From positions 4,681,818 through 4,745,817 of the forward strand of contig NZ_CP010803.1 of assembly GCF_000960975.1 (NCBI RefSeq): 64,000 nucleotides of DNA, in the 5' to 3' direction. A program made the position numbers and the translations under genes. Positions within the stretch are counted from its first letter, which is position 1. Every line of letters starts with the position of its first letter. Below, piece by piece: positions 25,473-34,990 of the stretch. The notes under the pieces were generated by a model. The model was not told the origin of the DNA and ran no database searches. It worked only from the letters and a program-made list of their open reading frames with translations. Source of the stretch: Martelella endophytica (GTDB lineage Bacteria; Pseudomonadota; Alphaproteobacteria; Rhizobiales; Rhizobiaceae).

Positions 25473-26459
25473 TCAGGCGGCCGGATAGCGGTACTCGCGC
25501 CCCTCCATCGGGCTGGCATAGACCGTGTCGCCTTGGGCAAGGTTTGTGTCACCTGCGGCGCGCGCGACCAGCGGCCCCACCCCTTCGGCCTCCAGGTGCA
25601 CGATCGTGTCGGCGCCGAGGCGTTCGAGGTGGCGCACCGTGCCTTTCCACAGACCCGCATCCCGCTCGAGGACGATATGTTCGGGGCGGACCCCATAGGT
25701 GCCGCATCCCATCCTTTCGGCCACCTCGCCCTCGAACAGGTTCATCCGAGGACTGCCGATGAACCCGGCGACGAAGGGCGTTGCCGGGCTGTCGTAAAGC
25801 TCCATCGGCGTGCCGACCTGCTCGACGCGGCCACCGTTCAGAACCACGATCCTGTCTGCCATCGTCATCGCCTCGACCTGGTCGTGGGTCACGTAGATCA
25901 TCGTGTTGCCGAGCTTGGCATGCAGGTCGGTCAACTCGATGCGCATCTGGGCTCTCAGCGCCGCATCCAGGTTGGAAAGCGGCTCGTCGAACAGGAAGAC
26001 ATGCGGATCGCGGATGATGGCACGGCCGATGGCGACGCGCTGACGCTGACCGCCTGAGAGCGCCTTCGGCTTGCGCTCCAGCAGCGCCTCGAGCTGCAGC
26101 ACCTTCGCAACCGCCTCCACCCGACGCTTGATCTCCGCTTTCGGCGTATGCGCCAGCGAAAGGCCGAAGCCGATGTTTTCGGCGACCGTCAGATGCGGGT
26201 AAAGCGCATAGGACTGGAACACCATGGCGATGCCGCGCTTCGACGGCTCGGCATAGGTCACATCCTCGCCGGCGATCTCGATGGTACCGGAAGTCACCTC
26301 CTCAAGGCCGGCGATCATCCTGAGAAGCGTGGACTTGCCGCAGCCGGACGGGCCGACGAAGACGCAAAACTCGCCCGCCTCGATGGTGAGGTTCACGCCC
26401 TTGATCACTTCGAGCGCGCCAAAGGACTTGCGCACGTCTTTGAGAATGACATCGGCCAT
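25473..26459 (-). CDS. CUT1 sugar importer ATPase (UgpC/MsmK-like)
   Basis: 328 residues. Walker A is GPSGCGKS, the Q-loop is [12 protein letters not shown], the signature is [16 protein letters not shown], Walker B is [12 protein letters not shown] and the switch is [14 protein letters not shown]. The C-terminal regulatory domain includes GVRPEHIVL. It is the last gene of the rhamnoside importer operon, three bases after the permease. ATPases of this type can serve several CUT1 importers; the one at 60486-63640 has no ATPase in this window. Confidence 0.92.
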   Translation of the reverse strand: MADVILKDVRKSFGALEVIKGVNLTIEAGEFCVFVGPSGCGKSTLLRMIAGLEEVTSGTIEIAGEDVTYAEPSKRGIAMVFQSYALYPHLTVAENIGFGLSLAHTPKAEIKRRVEAVAKVLQLEALLERKPKALSGGQRQRVAIGRAIIRDPHVFLFDEPLSNLDAALRAQMRIELTDLHAKLGNTMIYVTHDQVEAMTMADRIVVLNGGRVEQVGTPMELYDSPATPFVAGFIGSPRMNLFEGEVAERMGCGTYGVRPEHIVLERDAGLWKGTVRHLERLGADTIVHLEAEGVGPLVARAAGDTNLAQGDTVYASPMEGREYRYPAA

Positions 26460-26462
26460 GGT

Positions 26463-27302
26463 CTACCCTTTCACAGCGCCGGCGGTCATGCCGGCGACGA
26501 TCTGGCGATTGAAGAAGATGAAGACGAGGAGCGGCGGCACCGTCACCAGAAGAATGTTCATGAACAGAAGATTCATCTGGCTGACGAACTGGCTCTGGAA
26601 ATTGTAGAGCGTGATCTGGACGGTGACGTTCTCGCTGCCCGGCAGGTAATAGAGCGGATGGGTGAAGTCGTTGAAGATCGAGATCGACTGCACCACGATC
26701 ACGGTGACGGTGACCGGCTTCAGCAACGGCAGAACGACGCGGAAGAAGATCTGCCACGGCTTGGCGCCATCGATCAGCGCGGCCTCGTCGAGATCGCGCG
26801 GGATCGTCGAGATGAAGGCCCGGTAGAGAAGCACGGTGAAGGACAGGCCATAGGCGACCTGGATCAGGATCATGCCGTGCAGCGTCTTGAACAGGCCCAG
26901 CCCCTGCAGCACCCAGATCGTCGGCACCACCGCGGGCGGGATCATCAGCCCGGCCAGAACGAAACCGTAGATGACGCGGTTGAATTTCGAAGGCCGGCGC
27001 TGCAGCACATAGCCGACCATGGCCCCGAAGATGACCAGCAGGACAATCGCCCCGACGGTGATGACCGTCGAGTTGAAATAGGCAAGCAGCAGCATGTAGT
27101 CGCGAGCCTGAACCACGGCGACGAGGTTCTGCCATAGCTGCCAGTTTGCCGGCATGGCAAAGCTCGGGCTTGCCGCCTCCGGCCCCGCCTTGCCGGCATT
27201 GATCAGGACGAACAGAAACGGGATGACGAAGATGACGAAGGCAGCCGCGAGCGCGATGAGGCCGTGGATCAGCTTTCGGCGTCTTTTGGTTCTCAGGCTC
27301 AC
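26463..27302 (-). CDS. CUT1 sugar importer permease (MalG/UgpE-like)
   Basis: 279 residues from GTG 27302, which overlaps the preceding stop (GTGA) and has AAGGAG upstream; an in-frame ATG nine codons earlier lies inside the previous gene. A long N-terminal membrane segment (LIHGLIALAAAFVIFVIPFLFVLINAG) is followed by the core. The EAA loop is RDLDEAALIDGAKPWQIFFRVVLPLLKP, and it ends QIVAGMTAGAVKG, typical of MalG-like permeases. It pairs with the 27299-28159 permease. Confidence 0.91.
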   Translation of the reverse strand: MSLRTKRRRKLIHGLIALAAAFVIFVIPFLFVLINAGKAGPEAASPSFAMPANWQLWQNLVAVVQARDYMLLLAYFNSTVITVGAIVLLVIFGAMVGYVLQRRPSKFNRVIYGFVLAGLMIPPAVVPTIWVLQGLGLFKTLHGMILIQVAYGLSFTVLLYRAFISTIPRDLDEAALIDGAKPWQIFFRVVLPLLKPVTVTVIVVQSISIFNDFTHPLYYLPGSENVTVQITLYNFQSQFVSQMNLLFMNILLVTVPPLLVFIFFNRQIVAGMTAGAVKG

Positions 27303-28159
27303 AGGTCCAGCTCCTTGCGGTTGAACCACCAGGCAAGCGGCGCGATGATGAGCGCGATCAAGGCGAAAAGAATGACATTGCCCGCCGTGGAAAGGCCGTA
27401 GAAGCCGGCCTGGTACTGCTTGTAGATGACCGAGGCCAGCACATCCGAGGAAAAGCCCGGCCCGCCGCGCGTCATCGCCCAGATGAGATCGAACAGGCGG
27501 AGACCGCCGATCAGCGACAGGATCACCACCGTCGTCGTCGCCGGACGCACCAGCGGCACGGTAACGCGCCAGAACAGCTGCAGCCGCGTCGCGCCGTCAA
27601 TGCGCGCCGCCTCGTAATATTCGTTGCCGATGGCGGCGAGGCCGGCGATATAGATCAGCGTCGCAAGCCCGACGCCGCGCCAGATATCGACGAGTGCGAT
27701 CGAATAGAGCGCGAGCTTCGGGTTGGTGAGCCAGCCGGGGCCGTCGATTCCGATATAGCCGAGCGCGACATTGATGGCGCCGTGTGTTGGGTGCATCATC
27801 TCGGCAAACAGGATGCCAACGCCGATGGTCGACACCAGCACCGGAAAGAAGACGATCGAGCGCAACAGCCCCTGCCCGAAGAGGCCGGAGGTCAAAAGCA
27901 CGGCCAGCAGCAGACCCAGCACCGTCTTGGCGCCGGAGGTGAGCACCGCGAAAATGATCGTGTTGGTCAGTCCCTTGATCAGAAACGGCTCGCTGAAGAA
28001 GTCGATGAAGTTCTCAAGGCCGATGAACTGAAAGCCGAACAGGTCCCAGTTCGTCAGGCTGAACCAGAAGGATGCCGCCGTCGGCACCAAGAACAGCACT
28101 GTAAAGATCACGGCCGCTGGAGCCACGAACCAGTATGGATAGGGTGATTTCATCTGCAT
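27299..28159 (-). CDS. CUT1 sugar importer permease (MalF/UgpA-like)
   Basis: 286 residues from MQMKSPYPYWFVAPAAVIFTVLFLVPTAASF (ATG 28159; an ATG two codons later is possible). Six membrane segments are expected, with the EAA loop NEYYEAARIDGATRLQLFWRVTVPLVRP and IWAMTRGGPGFSSDVLASVIYKQ, as in MalF/UgpA. It lies downstream of the binding-protein gene with a 116-base gap and translates into the next permease. Confidence 0.91.
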   Translation of the reverse strand: MQMKSPYPYWFVAPAAVIFTVLFLVPTAASFWFSLTNWDLFGFQFIGLENFIDFFSEPFLIKGLTNTIIFAVLTSGAKTVLGLLLAVLLTSGLFGQGLLRSIVFFPVLVSTIGVGILFAEMMHPTHGAINVALGYIGIDGPGWLTNPKLALYSIALVDIWRGVGLATLIYIAGLAAIGNEYYEAARIDGATRLQLFWRVTVPLVRPATTTVVILSLIGGLRLFDLIWAMTRGGPGFSSDVLASVIYKQYQAGFYGLSTAGNVILFALIALIIAPLAWWFNRKELDL

Positions 28160-28275
28160 TGATGCCGGGCTCCGTTGCGCTGGAAAGCAGGGAGAACACG
28201 GACCCGCCCTGCGGCGGATCCGTCTAGGGTCTGGCATTGAGGTGAAGCCGAGGTGATCGCGGCCACCGCGCCGTT

Positions 28276-29556
28276 TCACCAGTTCGGCAGACGCAGCTGC
28301 TTGGCCTGCTTCTCGACATCGCGGTCGTAGAGCTCGGCGGCACTGTCGGCGTCGCGGATACCGCTGCCGACCTCGACCGTGATCTGTTCAAGACCCGGCC
28401 CCTTGACCGGCGACAGGAACTCGAGTGCCGGAGCATTGCGGCCATCGCCCTCGAAGTAAGGGAGCATGTCGGCAACCGATGGCGGCACATCGTCCGGCAG
28501 GGTGCAACCCTTGATCAGATAGGGCCCGGACGCGCCGACGGCTTCCGTCATGATCTCGCAGGCCTCAGGCGTTGCGACGAAATTGACGAAATCCAGGGCG
28601 ATATCGGTGTGGTCGCCGCCTTTCGGAACATAATAGGCCGCCGGCATCCAGACCGTCAGGCCGTTTTCATCGGCATTGTCACCGGGCTGGGCGAAAAAGC
28701 CGACGTCCTTCAGTTGCTCCGGATGGTTCTGCTGGATCGCGGCGATCGCGAAGGTCAGCATCGGATAGTGTACGCCTTCGCCGGTCGCGACCATACGCAG
28801 GCCGTCATTATAGGTCGCGGCACCGAAGTCCTCGTTGAAGTAGCCGGACTCATAAGCTGCCTGCAGACGCTCGAAGCCCTTCTTTGCGGCGGGCGTGTCG
28901 GCATATTTCGCCTCGTTGGCGGTGTACTTCTCGGCAAAGTCGGGCTCTGCCATCTGGACATTGTAGTAATCGGCCAGAACGAAGAGCTGCGACGTCCATG
29001 TCTCGCGATAGGTCTGGATGATCGGCGCCTTGTCGGTCTTTTCGGCGATGATGGCGTTGTTCGCCATGAACGCGTCCCAGGTCTTGGGAATTTCGAGCCC
29101 GAGTTCCTCATAGGTCGGAATATGATAGAGAATACCCCCGCCCATGGCCGCCTGCACCGGAACGCCGTAGATATTGCCGTCGTCGTCGGAGACAGTGCTG
29201 GTGAAGCTCTCCATCACATTGCCGATGTTCGGCAGATCGTTGAGCGGTTCAAGCGTCCGCGACGGGCGCAGCGCCTGAAGCAGCGAACCGGAATTGTAGA
29301 GAAACACATCCGTCATCTCGCCGGTGGTAAGCCGGGTCTTGACGATGTTGTCGCCTTCGCTGCCGCCCGGCCGCGCTTCCACGGTGAAGGTGACATCCGG
29401 GTTGCTCTGCGTATAGGCCGCCGTCAGCGCTTCGGCGATTGCGACCGTGTCCGGACTGTTGTCGACGAGCAGGGTGAGTTCTTCGGCGTAAGCCTGGCCG
29501 CCTGCGGTTGCCAGGCAGACGGTCATCGCAGTCGTGGCAAAAAATCGCATTCTCAT
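28276..29556 (-). CDS. CUT1 sugar-binding protein (SBP_bac_1)
   Basis: 426 residues from MRMRFFATTAMTVCLATAGGQAYA (ATG 29556, GGGAGGAGAAATC upstream), a Sec signal peptide. The mature protein has the extracellular solute-binding family 1 fold (ELTLLVDNSPDTVAIAEALTAAYTQSNPDVTF, GEMTDVFLYNSGSL). Its position between an alpha-L-rhamnosidase and CUT1 permeases suggests that it binds rhamnosides or rhamnose-containing oligosaccharides. Confidence 0.9.
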   Translation of the reverse strand: MRMRFFATTAMTVCLATAGGQAYAEELTLLVDNSPDTVAIAEALTAAYTQSNPDVTFTVEARPGGSEGDNIVKTRLTTGEMTDVFLYNSGSLLQALRPSRTLEPLNDLPNIGNVMESFTSTVSDDDGNIYGVPVQAAMGGGILYHIPTYEELGLEIPKTWDAFMANNAIIAEKTDKAPIIQTYRETWTSQLFVLADYYNVQMAEPDFAEKYTANEAKYADTPAAKKGFERLQAAYESGYFNEDFGAATYNDGLRMVATGEGVHYPMLTFAIAAIQQNHPEQLKDVGFFAQPGDNADENGLTVWMPAAYYVPKGGDHTDIALDFVNFVATPEACEIMTEAVGASGPYLIKGCTLPDDVPPSVADMLPYFEGDGRNAPALEFLSPVKGPGLEQITVEVGSGIRDADSAAELYDRDVEKQAKQLRLPNW

Positions 29557-29610
29557 GATTTCTCCTCCCAATGGCCCGGCCTCCTCTGCCGGGAGCGAAA
29601 ATGCGGAGAC

Positions 29611-31941
29611 CTATTCCCCGCGGATATCGAAACCGATTTCGTGGCGACCGGAGCGCAGCACAATCTCCTCTTGCCTGCCGTCGGCCGGCTTTCCGTCGAT
29701 TTCGAGATTTGCCTGTCCGGCGGCGGGCCAGATGGCCTCGATGCCTTCCGGAAGGGTGACGACATAGGATACGCGACCGTCCTCGATGCCCCAGCCAGCC
29801 TCAATGCGCCCGTGCCCGGTTTCGTGCCACATGGACACATGACCGAGCGCCGGCAGGATGGAAGGCTCCAGCATGACGCGCGCAAAGCCCGGTGCACTGG
29901 CCAAAGGCCTGACGCCTGCAACATCCTCGAACAGCCACTGACAAACGGCACCATAGGCATAGTGGTTATAGCTGTTCATTTCAGGATCGTAGATCGTTCC
30001 GTCCGGGCCGAGCGCGTCCCAGCGCTCCCAGATCGTCGTCGCGCCCTGCTCCACCTGATAGAGCCAGCCCGGCACCTTGCGGTTCAGAAAGACCTTTTCG
30101 GCAACATCGTCCATGCCGAGCCTGGTGAGCGCCGGCAGCAGTGCCGGCGTGCCGATGAAGCCCGTGCCGATCAGGTAATCCGCGTCTTCGATGACCTTGC
30201 GGAAATAGGCCTTGGCCGCCTCGAAATGTTCTGCGGGGACAAGGTCATGGAGGAAGGCCAGCGCGTAGGATGTCTGGTCGTTATGCGCCAGACGCCCGGT
30301 CGCACTGAAATACTCGCGGGCGAAAGCCCCGCGGATGTCGGCGGCACGCGCTTCAAGCCTTTTCTGCTCCGCGTCGTTTCCAAGAATGCCGGCGATCGTT
30401 GCAGCGAGCTCAGTCGAGATGAAGTGATAGAGCGTTGCCGCGCAGTCATCGCCGATTGTCGGGCGCGGCTTGCGATTGTCGCCCACCGGCTGCAGCCAGT
30501 CGCCGAAGGTGAAGCCGTCGCTGCCCCAGACCGAATTCGGGCGAATGATCGGCCCATCCGAGATCGACCAGAGATAATCAAGCCAGCGCAACATGGCGGG
30601 GAAGCATTCCTCCAGCGCCGCGCGGTCGCCGTAATGCAGGTAGAGCTGCCACGGTATGGTGACGATCGCATCGCCCCAGCCGGTGGAACCCGCCCAGTCG
30701 CCTTCGACGGCTTCCGGATGCAGGCGGGTCGGGTCCGGCGAGAAATGCGGCACGGCGCCGTTGTCGCGCTGATCATGCATCACGTCGCGCAGGTATTTCT
30801 TCAGGAAAGCTTGGCAATCGCCGAGCCAGCACGCCGTGCCGGCAAAGACCTGGGCGTCGCCGGTCCAGCCGAGACGTTCGTCGCGTTGCGGGCAATCGGT
30901 CGGTATCTCGATGAAGTTGGCGCGCTGCGACCAGAGTGTGTTCAGCACCAGCCGGTTGACCGTCTCGTCGCCGCAGGTGAAACCGCCAGTGGCCTGCGGG
31001 ATCGAGGAAATCGGCACCAGCTCGATCGACAGGACCTCCGCTTCGCCCTCGATCGCCACACGGGCATAGCGAAAGCCGGTAAAGGTGAAGACCGGCGCAT
31101 AGACCTCGTCCCCCTCGCCCTTCAGCGTATAGCCGAGCGCGGCGCGAGCGCTGCGATAGTTGCGGTTGTCAAAGGCCTTCTCCGGGCCCAGCACCTCGGC
31201 ATGGTCGACGTAAAGCCGCGCCCCGGCCGCGCCCCTGACGGTGAAACGCACATAGCCGCCGGCATTCTGGCCGAAATCGTAGATATGCCGGCCCTCGGCA
31301 TCGTCCCAGGCCTCGACGGGCCGCAACGGCTCCAGTTCGCGCACCGGCGGTGCCTCGTGAGCAACGAGCTTCGCCGTTTCGAACCCGACAAGCGACACAC
31401 TGCCCGTGTCCTCAAGCCTTTCGAGCCGCGCGTCATAGTCCTCGCCGTAATAGATACCGGAGCGGGTGATCGGCAGCAGCCCGCTCGTCCAGTTCCCATC
31501 CGACTTGAGCACCAGCGCGTCGCGATCGACGATCTCGGCAATCGCCGCGATGCGATCGCCCCAGCAATTCACGATCATCTGGTGGCGCCACATCATCTGC
31601 GAACGATACCAGCCATCGCCGAGCCAGATTTCGATGCGGTTTTCGCCCTCGTGGACAAGGTCGGAAATGTCGTAACTCTGATAGGCGATGCGGTCGTCAT
31701 AGCAGGTCCAGCCGGGCGTCAGCAGGTCATTGCCGACACGCCGGCCGTTGACGAAGGCGCGATAGAGGCCGAGCGCGGATATGAACAGCATCGGGCGCGA
31801 GCCGGCCGGGAGCGTGAAAGGCGCGGCGACGAAACTCTGCCGTGTGCCCTGCCCCGCATCGACCGACGGCGCGATCATTTCCGCCGTCCACTCACGTCGC
31901 TGGACGGCACCGAGCGGCCGCGCACGGGTTGCGATATTCAT
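29611..31941 (-). CDS. alpha-L-rhamnosidase, GH78
   Basis: 776 residues. The N-terminal beta domains (GLYRAFVNGRRVGNDLLTPGWTCYDDRI, GDGWYRS) precede the (alpha/alpha)6 catalytic domain. CPQRDERLGWTGDAQ at about residues 348-362 carries the Asp/Arg/Asp-Glu group with the GH78 general acid, and IWERWDALGPDG near residue 637 holds the other catalytic Glu. There is no signal peptide, so terminal rhamnose is released in the cytoplasm after import. It is the first gene of the rhamnoside operon and diverges from the LacI gene. Confidence 0.93.
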   Translation of the reverse strand: MNIATRARPLGAVQRREWTAEMIAPSVDAGQGTRQSFVAAPFTLPAGSRPMLFISALGLYRAFVNGRRVGNDLLTPGWTCYDDRIAYQSYDISDLVHEGENRIEIWLGDGWYRSQMMWRHQMIVNCWGDRIAAIAEIVDRDALVLKSDGNWTSGLLPITRSGIYYGEDYDARLERLEDTGSVSLVGFETAKLVAHEAPPVRELEPLRPVEAWDDAEGRHIYDFGQNAGGYVRFTVRGAAGARLYVDHAEVLGPEKAFDNRNYRSARAALGYTLKGEGDEVYAPVFTFTGFRYARVAIEGEAEVLSIELVPISSIPQATGGFTCGDETVNRLVLNTLWSQRANFIEIPTDCPQRDERLGWTGDAQVFAGTACWLGDCQAFLKKYLRDVMHDQRDNGAVPHFSPDPTRLHPEAVEGDWAGSTGWGDAIVTIPWQLYLHYGDRAALEECFPAMLRWLDYLWSISDGPIIRPNSVWGSDGFTFGDWLQPVGDNRKPRPTIGDDCAATLYHFISTELAATIAGILGNDAEQKRLEARAADIRGAFAREYFSATGRLAHNDQTSYALAFLHDLVPAEHFEAAKAYFRKVIEDADYLIGTGFIGTPALLPALTRLGMDDVAEKVFLNRKVPGWLYQVEQGATTIWERWDALGPDGTIYDPEMNSYNHYAYGAVCQWLFEDVAGVRPLASAPGFARVMLEPSILPALGHVSMWHETGHGRIEAGWGIEDGRVSYVVTLPEGIEAIWPAAGQANLEIDGKPADGRQEEIVLRSGRHEIGFDIRGE

Positions 31942-31960
31942 GCTGTTCCTCCCTCTGGCA

Positions 31961-32008
31961 GGTCTACAGCTCCTCGCTCTGTAGACCGTTATACGTAGAC
32001 TGTTCTAC
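31961..32008. promoter_or_regulatory. operator array of the rhamnoside locus
   Basis: GGTCTACAG (31961-31969) and CTGTAGACC (31979-31987) form a perfect 9-base inverted repeat. Then GTAGA-CTGT-TCTAC (31995-32008) repeats the same TCTAC/GTAGA half-site. All lie in the 135-base gap between the rhamnosidase and LacI genes, as expected for a LacI-family repressor that controls both. Confidence 0.65.
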
Positions 32009-32076
32009 AAAAGCGTTTGCTATGCAAGGGCAAACTGGTCTATTTTTCATTGCAGACTGATTTCGAAGGGAAATTC

Positions 32077-33093
32077 ATGGACAAGCCGGTTCGCCCGAGC
32101 CGCGTCACGATCCGCACGGTGGCCGCTGATGCCGGAGTTTCGGTCGCCGCTGTCTCCAAGGTCCTGCGCAATGCCTATGGTGTCAGCGAGGCGCTGCGCG
32201 AAAACGTGATGCAGTCGATCGAAAAGCTCGGTTACCGGCCGAGCACGGCTGCGCGCGGCATGCGTGGGCGGACCTTCACTGTCGGCGTGCTGCTTGTCGG
32301 CATGGACAATCCGTTCCTGCCGCCGCTCGTCGGCGGCTTCAAGCGGACCATGGCAAAGGCCGGCTACAACACGCTGATCGGTGTCGGCGAGGCCCGCACC
32401 CATGTCGAAAGCGCGCTGATCGAATCCATGATCGACATGCGGATCGATGGTCTTCTGCTGATTGCGCCGCGCATCGGCGGCGAGGTGCTCGAACGCTATG
32501 CAAGCCAGGTCCCGGTTTCTGTGATCGGCCATCACGAGCACACCGTCACCACCTTCGACACAGCCAATATCGACGATTGCATGGGCGGCAGGATCGCCAC
32601 CGAGGCGCTGCTTGCCAAGGGCTATCGCGATATCGCCATGCTGTCCCTGATCTACAACAGGCGCAAGGAAGGCCAGGTCTGGTACGAGCGCGAGAGGGGC
32701 TATCGCGCGGCCATGACCGATGCTGGTCTGGAGACATCCATCGAGATCGTGCGTATCGCGGAGCGGCCGGAGGAGATGCAGCCTCAGCTCCATGAACTGC
32801 TGGCGCGGCCGGACCGGCCTGAAGCCTTCTTCTGCTGGAGCGACATTCACGGCGTACCGCTCATCAACCTGGCGCGCCGGGAGAATAACAGCGTTCCCGG
32901 CGATCTCGGCCTCGTCAGCTTCGACAACACGGCCCCCGCCGCCCTGCCGCTGGTCGATCTCGCCAGCATCGATCAGAGCCCCGATCGCCTCGGCGCGCTC
33001 GCCGCCGATCAGCTCATCTCGCGCATCAAGGGCAGAACCGATGCCCGCCACGACCTCATCGAGCCGAGCCTCGCCTTACGGCCGAGCTACTAG
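32077..33093 (+). CDS. LacI-family transcription regulator
   Basis: 338 residues from MDKPVRPSRVTIRTVAADAGVSVAAVSKVL (ATG 32077, GAAGGGAAATTC upstream). The LacI helix-turn-helix and hinge helix (GYRPSTAARGMRGR) precede a periplasmic-binding-like effector domain (TVGVLLVGMDNPFLPPLVGGFK...FFCWSDIHGVPLINLARR). It diverges from the rhamnosidase gene across an operator array and so probably represses the rhamnoside operon and itself until a rhamnose-derived ligand is present. Confidence 0.92.
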   Translation: MDKPVRPSRVTIRTVAADAGVSVAAVSKVLRNAYGVSEALRENVMQSIEKLGYRPSTAARGMRGRTFTVGVLLVGMDNPFLPPLVGGFKRTMAKAGYNTLIGVGEARTHVESALIESMIDMRIDGLLLIAPRIGGEVLERYASQVPVSVIGHHEHTVTTFDTANIDDCMGGRIATEALLAKGYRDIAMLSLIYNRRKEGQVWYERERGYRAAMTDAGLETSIEIVRIAERPEEMQPQLHELLARPDRPEAFFCWSDIHGVPLINLARRENNSVPGDLGLVSFDNTAPAALPLVDLASIDQSPDRLGALAADQLISRIKGRTDARHDLIEPSLALRPSY

Positions 33094-33392
33094 CGCGGCT
33101 CAGCCCTCACCGCTTCCGCTCCAACTGACGATTGCCCGCGACCGCCGTGTTGGCAGGCCGATCCGCAATGGTCGGCTTCGGGGGCGGATGACGCGCCGCA
33201 CAAAATTACCCATGAAAGCACAATCCCTCCCTGTCTTCCCGACAAGTCCTCTGCATAATGCAGATCGGGAGTTGAAAATGACTGCAAGAATGGGAAAGGC
33301 ACAGCGCCTCCGGTGCGTTTGACGACGTATTCCGGACCGGTCTTTTCGTATTCGATTTTACCCTACCTGCACAATGAATATGGGAGGCCACC
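33094..33392. promoter_or_regulatory. 299-base gap upstream of melA with a palindrome
   Basis: No gene is supported here; the only short frame (33278-33322) has 14 codons. The gap contains TCTGCAT-A-ATGCAGA, a perfect 7-base inverted repeat (33250-33264), about 130 bases before the melA start, a possible operator. No regulator gene for the alpha-galactoside locus is present beside it. Confidence 0.4.
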
Positions 33393-34859
33393 GTGAGCGC
33401 TTTCAAGATTGCCATTATCGGAGCCGGCAGCGTCGGCTTTACCAAGACACTTTTCAAGGACATCCTCTGCGTTCCGGAATTCGCCGAGATCGAGGTGGCG
33501 CTGACCGATGTCAGCGAAAAGAACCTGACGATGGTGAAGACCATCCTTGAGCGGATCGTCGAAGCCAATGGCCTGCCGACGAAAATCACCGCCACCACCG
33601 ACCGCCGCAAGGCGATCGAAGGCGCGCGCTACGTCATTTCCTGCGTGCGTGTCGGCGGGCTCGAAGCCTATGCCGATGACATCCGCATCCCGCTGAAATA
33701 CGGCGTCGACCAGTGCGTCGGTGACACGATTTGCGCCGGCGGCATTCTCTATGGCCAGCGCAACATTCCGGTGATCCTCGATTTCTGCAAGGACATCCGC
33801 GAGGTGGCGGAGCCCGGCGCCCGCTTCCTCAACTATGCGAACCCGATGGCGATGAACACCTGGGCCGCGACCGAATACGGCAAGGTCGACACGATCGGGC
33901 TTTGCCACGGCGTCCAGCACGGCGCCGAGCAGATCACCGAGGTGCTGGGTGCCAAGCCCGGCGAACTCGATTACATCTGCTCCGGCATCAACCACCAGAC
34001 CTGGTTCCTCGACCTGCGCGTCAACGGCCGCAAGATCGGCAAGGACGAGCTGATCGCCGCCTTCGAGGCGCATCCGGTCTATTCGAAACAGGAGAAGGTG
34101 CGGATCGATGTGCTGAAACGCTTCGGCATCTATTCGACCGAGAGCAACGGTCATCTTTCCGAATACCTGCCCTGGTACCGCAAGCGGCCGGACGAGATTT
34201 CCCGCTGGATCGACATGTCTGACTGGATCCACGGCGAAACCGGCGGCTATCTGCGCCACACGGCGGAAAACCGCAACTGGTTCGAGACCGAGTATGACAG
34301 CTTCCTCGCCGATGCGGCAAAGCCGATCGATCCGGCAAAGCGCTCCAGCGAGCATGCGAGCTACATTCTCGAAGGCCTCGAAACCGGCCGTGTCTATCGC
34401 GGGCATTTTAACCGCAAGAACAACGGCGTGATCACCAACCTGCCCGCCGACGCCATCATCGAGTCGCCCGGCTTCGTCGATCGCTTCGGCCTCAACATGG
34501 TCGCCGGCATCACGCTGCCGGAGGCTTGTGCTGCGACCTGCCTTTCATCAATCAACGTTCAGCGCATGTCGGTTCACGCCGCCGTTTCCGGCGATATCGA
34601 GCTCCTGAAGCTCGCCATGTTGCACGATCCGCTGGTCGGCGCCGTCTGCACGCCGGAGGAGGTGTGGCAGATGGTGGACGAAATGGTCGTCGCCCAGGCC
34701 AAATGGCTGCCCCAGTATGCCGGCGCCATAGAGGGCGCGAAGGAGCGGCTTTCAAAGGCCACCGTCAAGACCCGCGACTGGGAGGGTGCGGCGCGCCGTC
34801 CGGTGCGTTCGGTCGAGGAGATGCGCGCGGACAAGGAGCGCGCAACGGCCAACGCCTGA
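33393..34859 (+). CDS. melA: alpha-galactosidase, GH4 (MelA)
   Basis: 488 residues from GTG 33393 (GGGAGGCCACC upstream). GH4 enzymes cleave glycosides through an NAD- and divalent-metal-dependent redox-elimination route. Visible are the N-terminal Rossmann motif IAIIGAGSVGFTKTLFKDIL, the core FLNYANPMAMNTWA, GLCHGVQHG and the metal ligands in ICSGINHQTW (Cys, Asn-His). There is no signal peptide, so it is cytoplasmic. It is followed by an importer whose binding protein resembles Sinorhizobium AgpA, which with MelA serves melibiose and raffinose use. Confidence 0.92.
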   Translation: MSAFKIAIIGAGSVGFTKTLFKDILCVPEFAEIEVALTDVSEKNLTMVKTILERIVEANGLPTKITATTDRRKAIEGARYVISCVRVGGLEAYADDIRIPLKYGVDQCVGDTICAGGILYGQRNIPVILDFCKDIREVAEPGARFLNYANPMAMNTWAATEYGKVDTIGLCHGVQHGAEQITEVLGAKPGELDYICSGINHQTWFLDLRVNGRKIGKDELIAAFEAHPVYSKQEKVRIDVLKRFGIYSTESNGHLSEYLPWYRKRPDEISRWIDMSDWIHGETGGYLRHTAENRNWFETEYDSFLADAAKPIDPAKRSSEHASYILEGLETGRVYRGHFNRKNNGVITNLPADAIIESPGFVDRFGLNMVAGITLPEACAATCLSSINVQRMSVHAAVSGDIELLKLAMLHDPLVGAVCTPEEVWQMVDEMVVAQAKWLPQYAGAIEGAKERLSKATVKTRDWEGAARRPVRSVEEMRADKERATANA

Positions 34860-34869
34860 GCTTTTATGC

Positions 34870-34893
34870 GGGACCGGTCTCATCACCGGTCCC
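34870..34893 (+). other. hairpin between melA and agpA-like gene
   Basis: GGGACCGGT (34870-34878) and ACCGGTCCC (34885-34893) form a perfect 9-base stem with a 6-base loop, 10 bases after melA. It has no T-run. It may tune the melA to binding-protein transcript ratio. Confidence 0.5.
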
Positions 34894-34990
34894 GGCTTCA
34901 GCACGTTCCGCCGGGAAGGGGTAGGAGCCTTTTGGGCGGGGCAGACGGGCCGGGGCAGACCGGCCGATCATCCTTGAGGGAGGAAGACAG

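Noticed and set aside
28609..31998. Plus-strand open frame of about 1,130 codons
   Set aside because: It runs antisense to the sugar-binding protein and GH78 genes, has no family motifs and is Arg/Asp-rich, as GC-rich shadows are.
33278..33322. Short frame of 14 codons before melA
   Set aside because: It is too short, has no clear ribosome site and no recognisable product.
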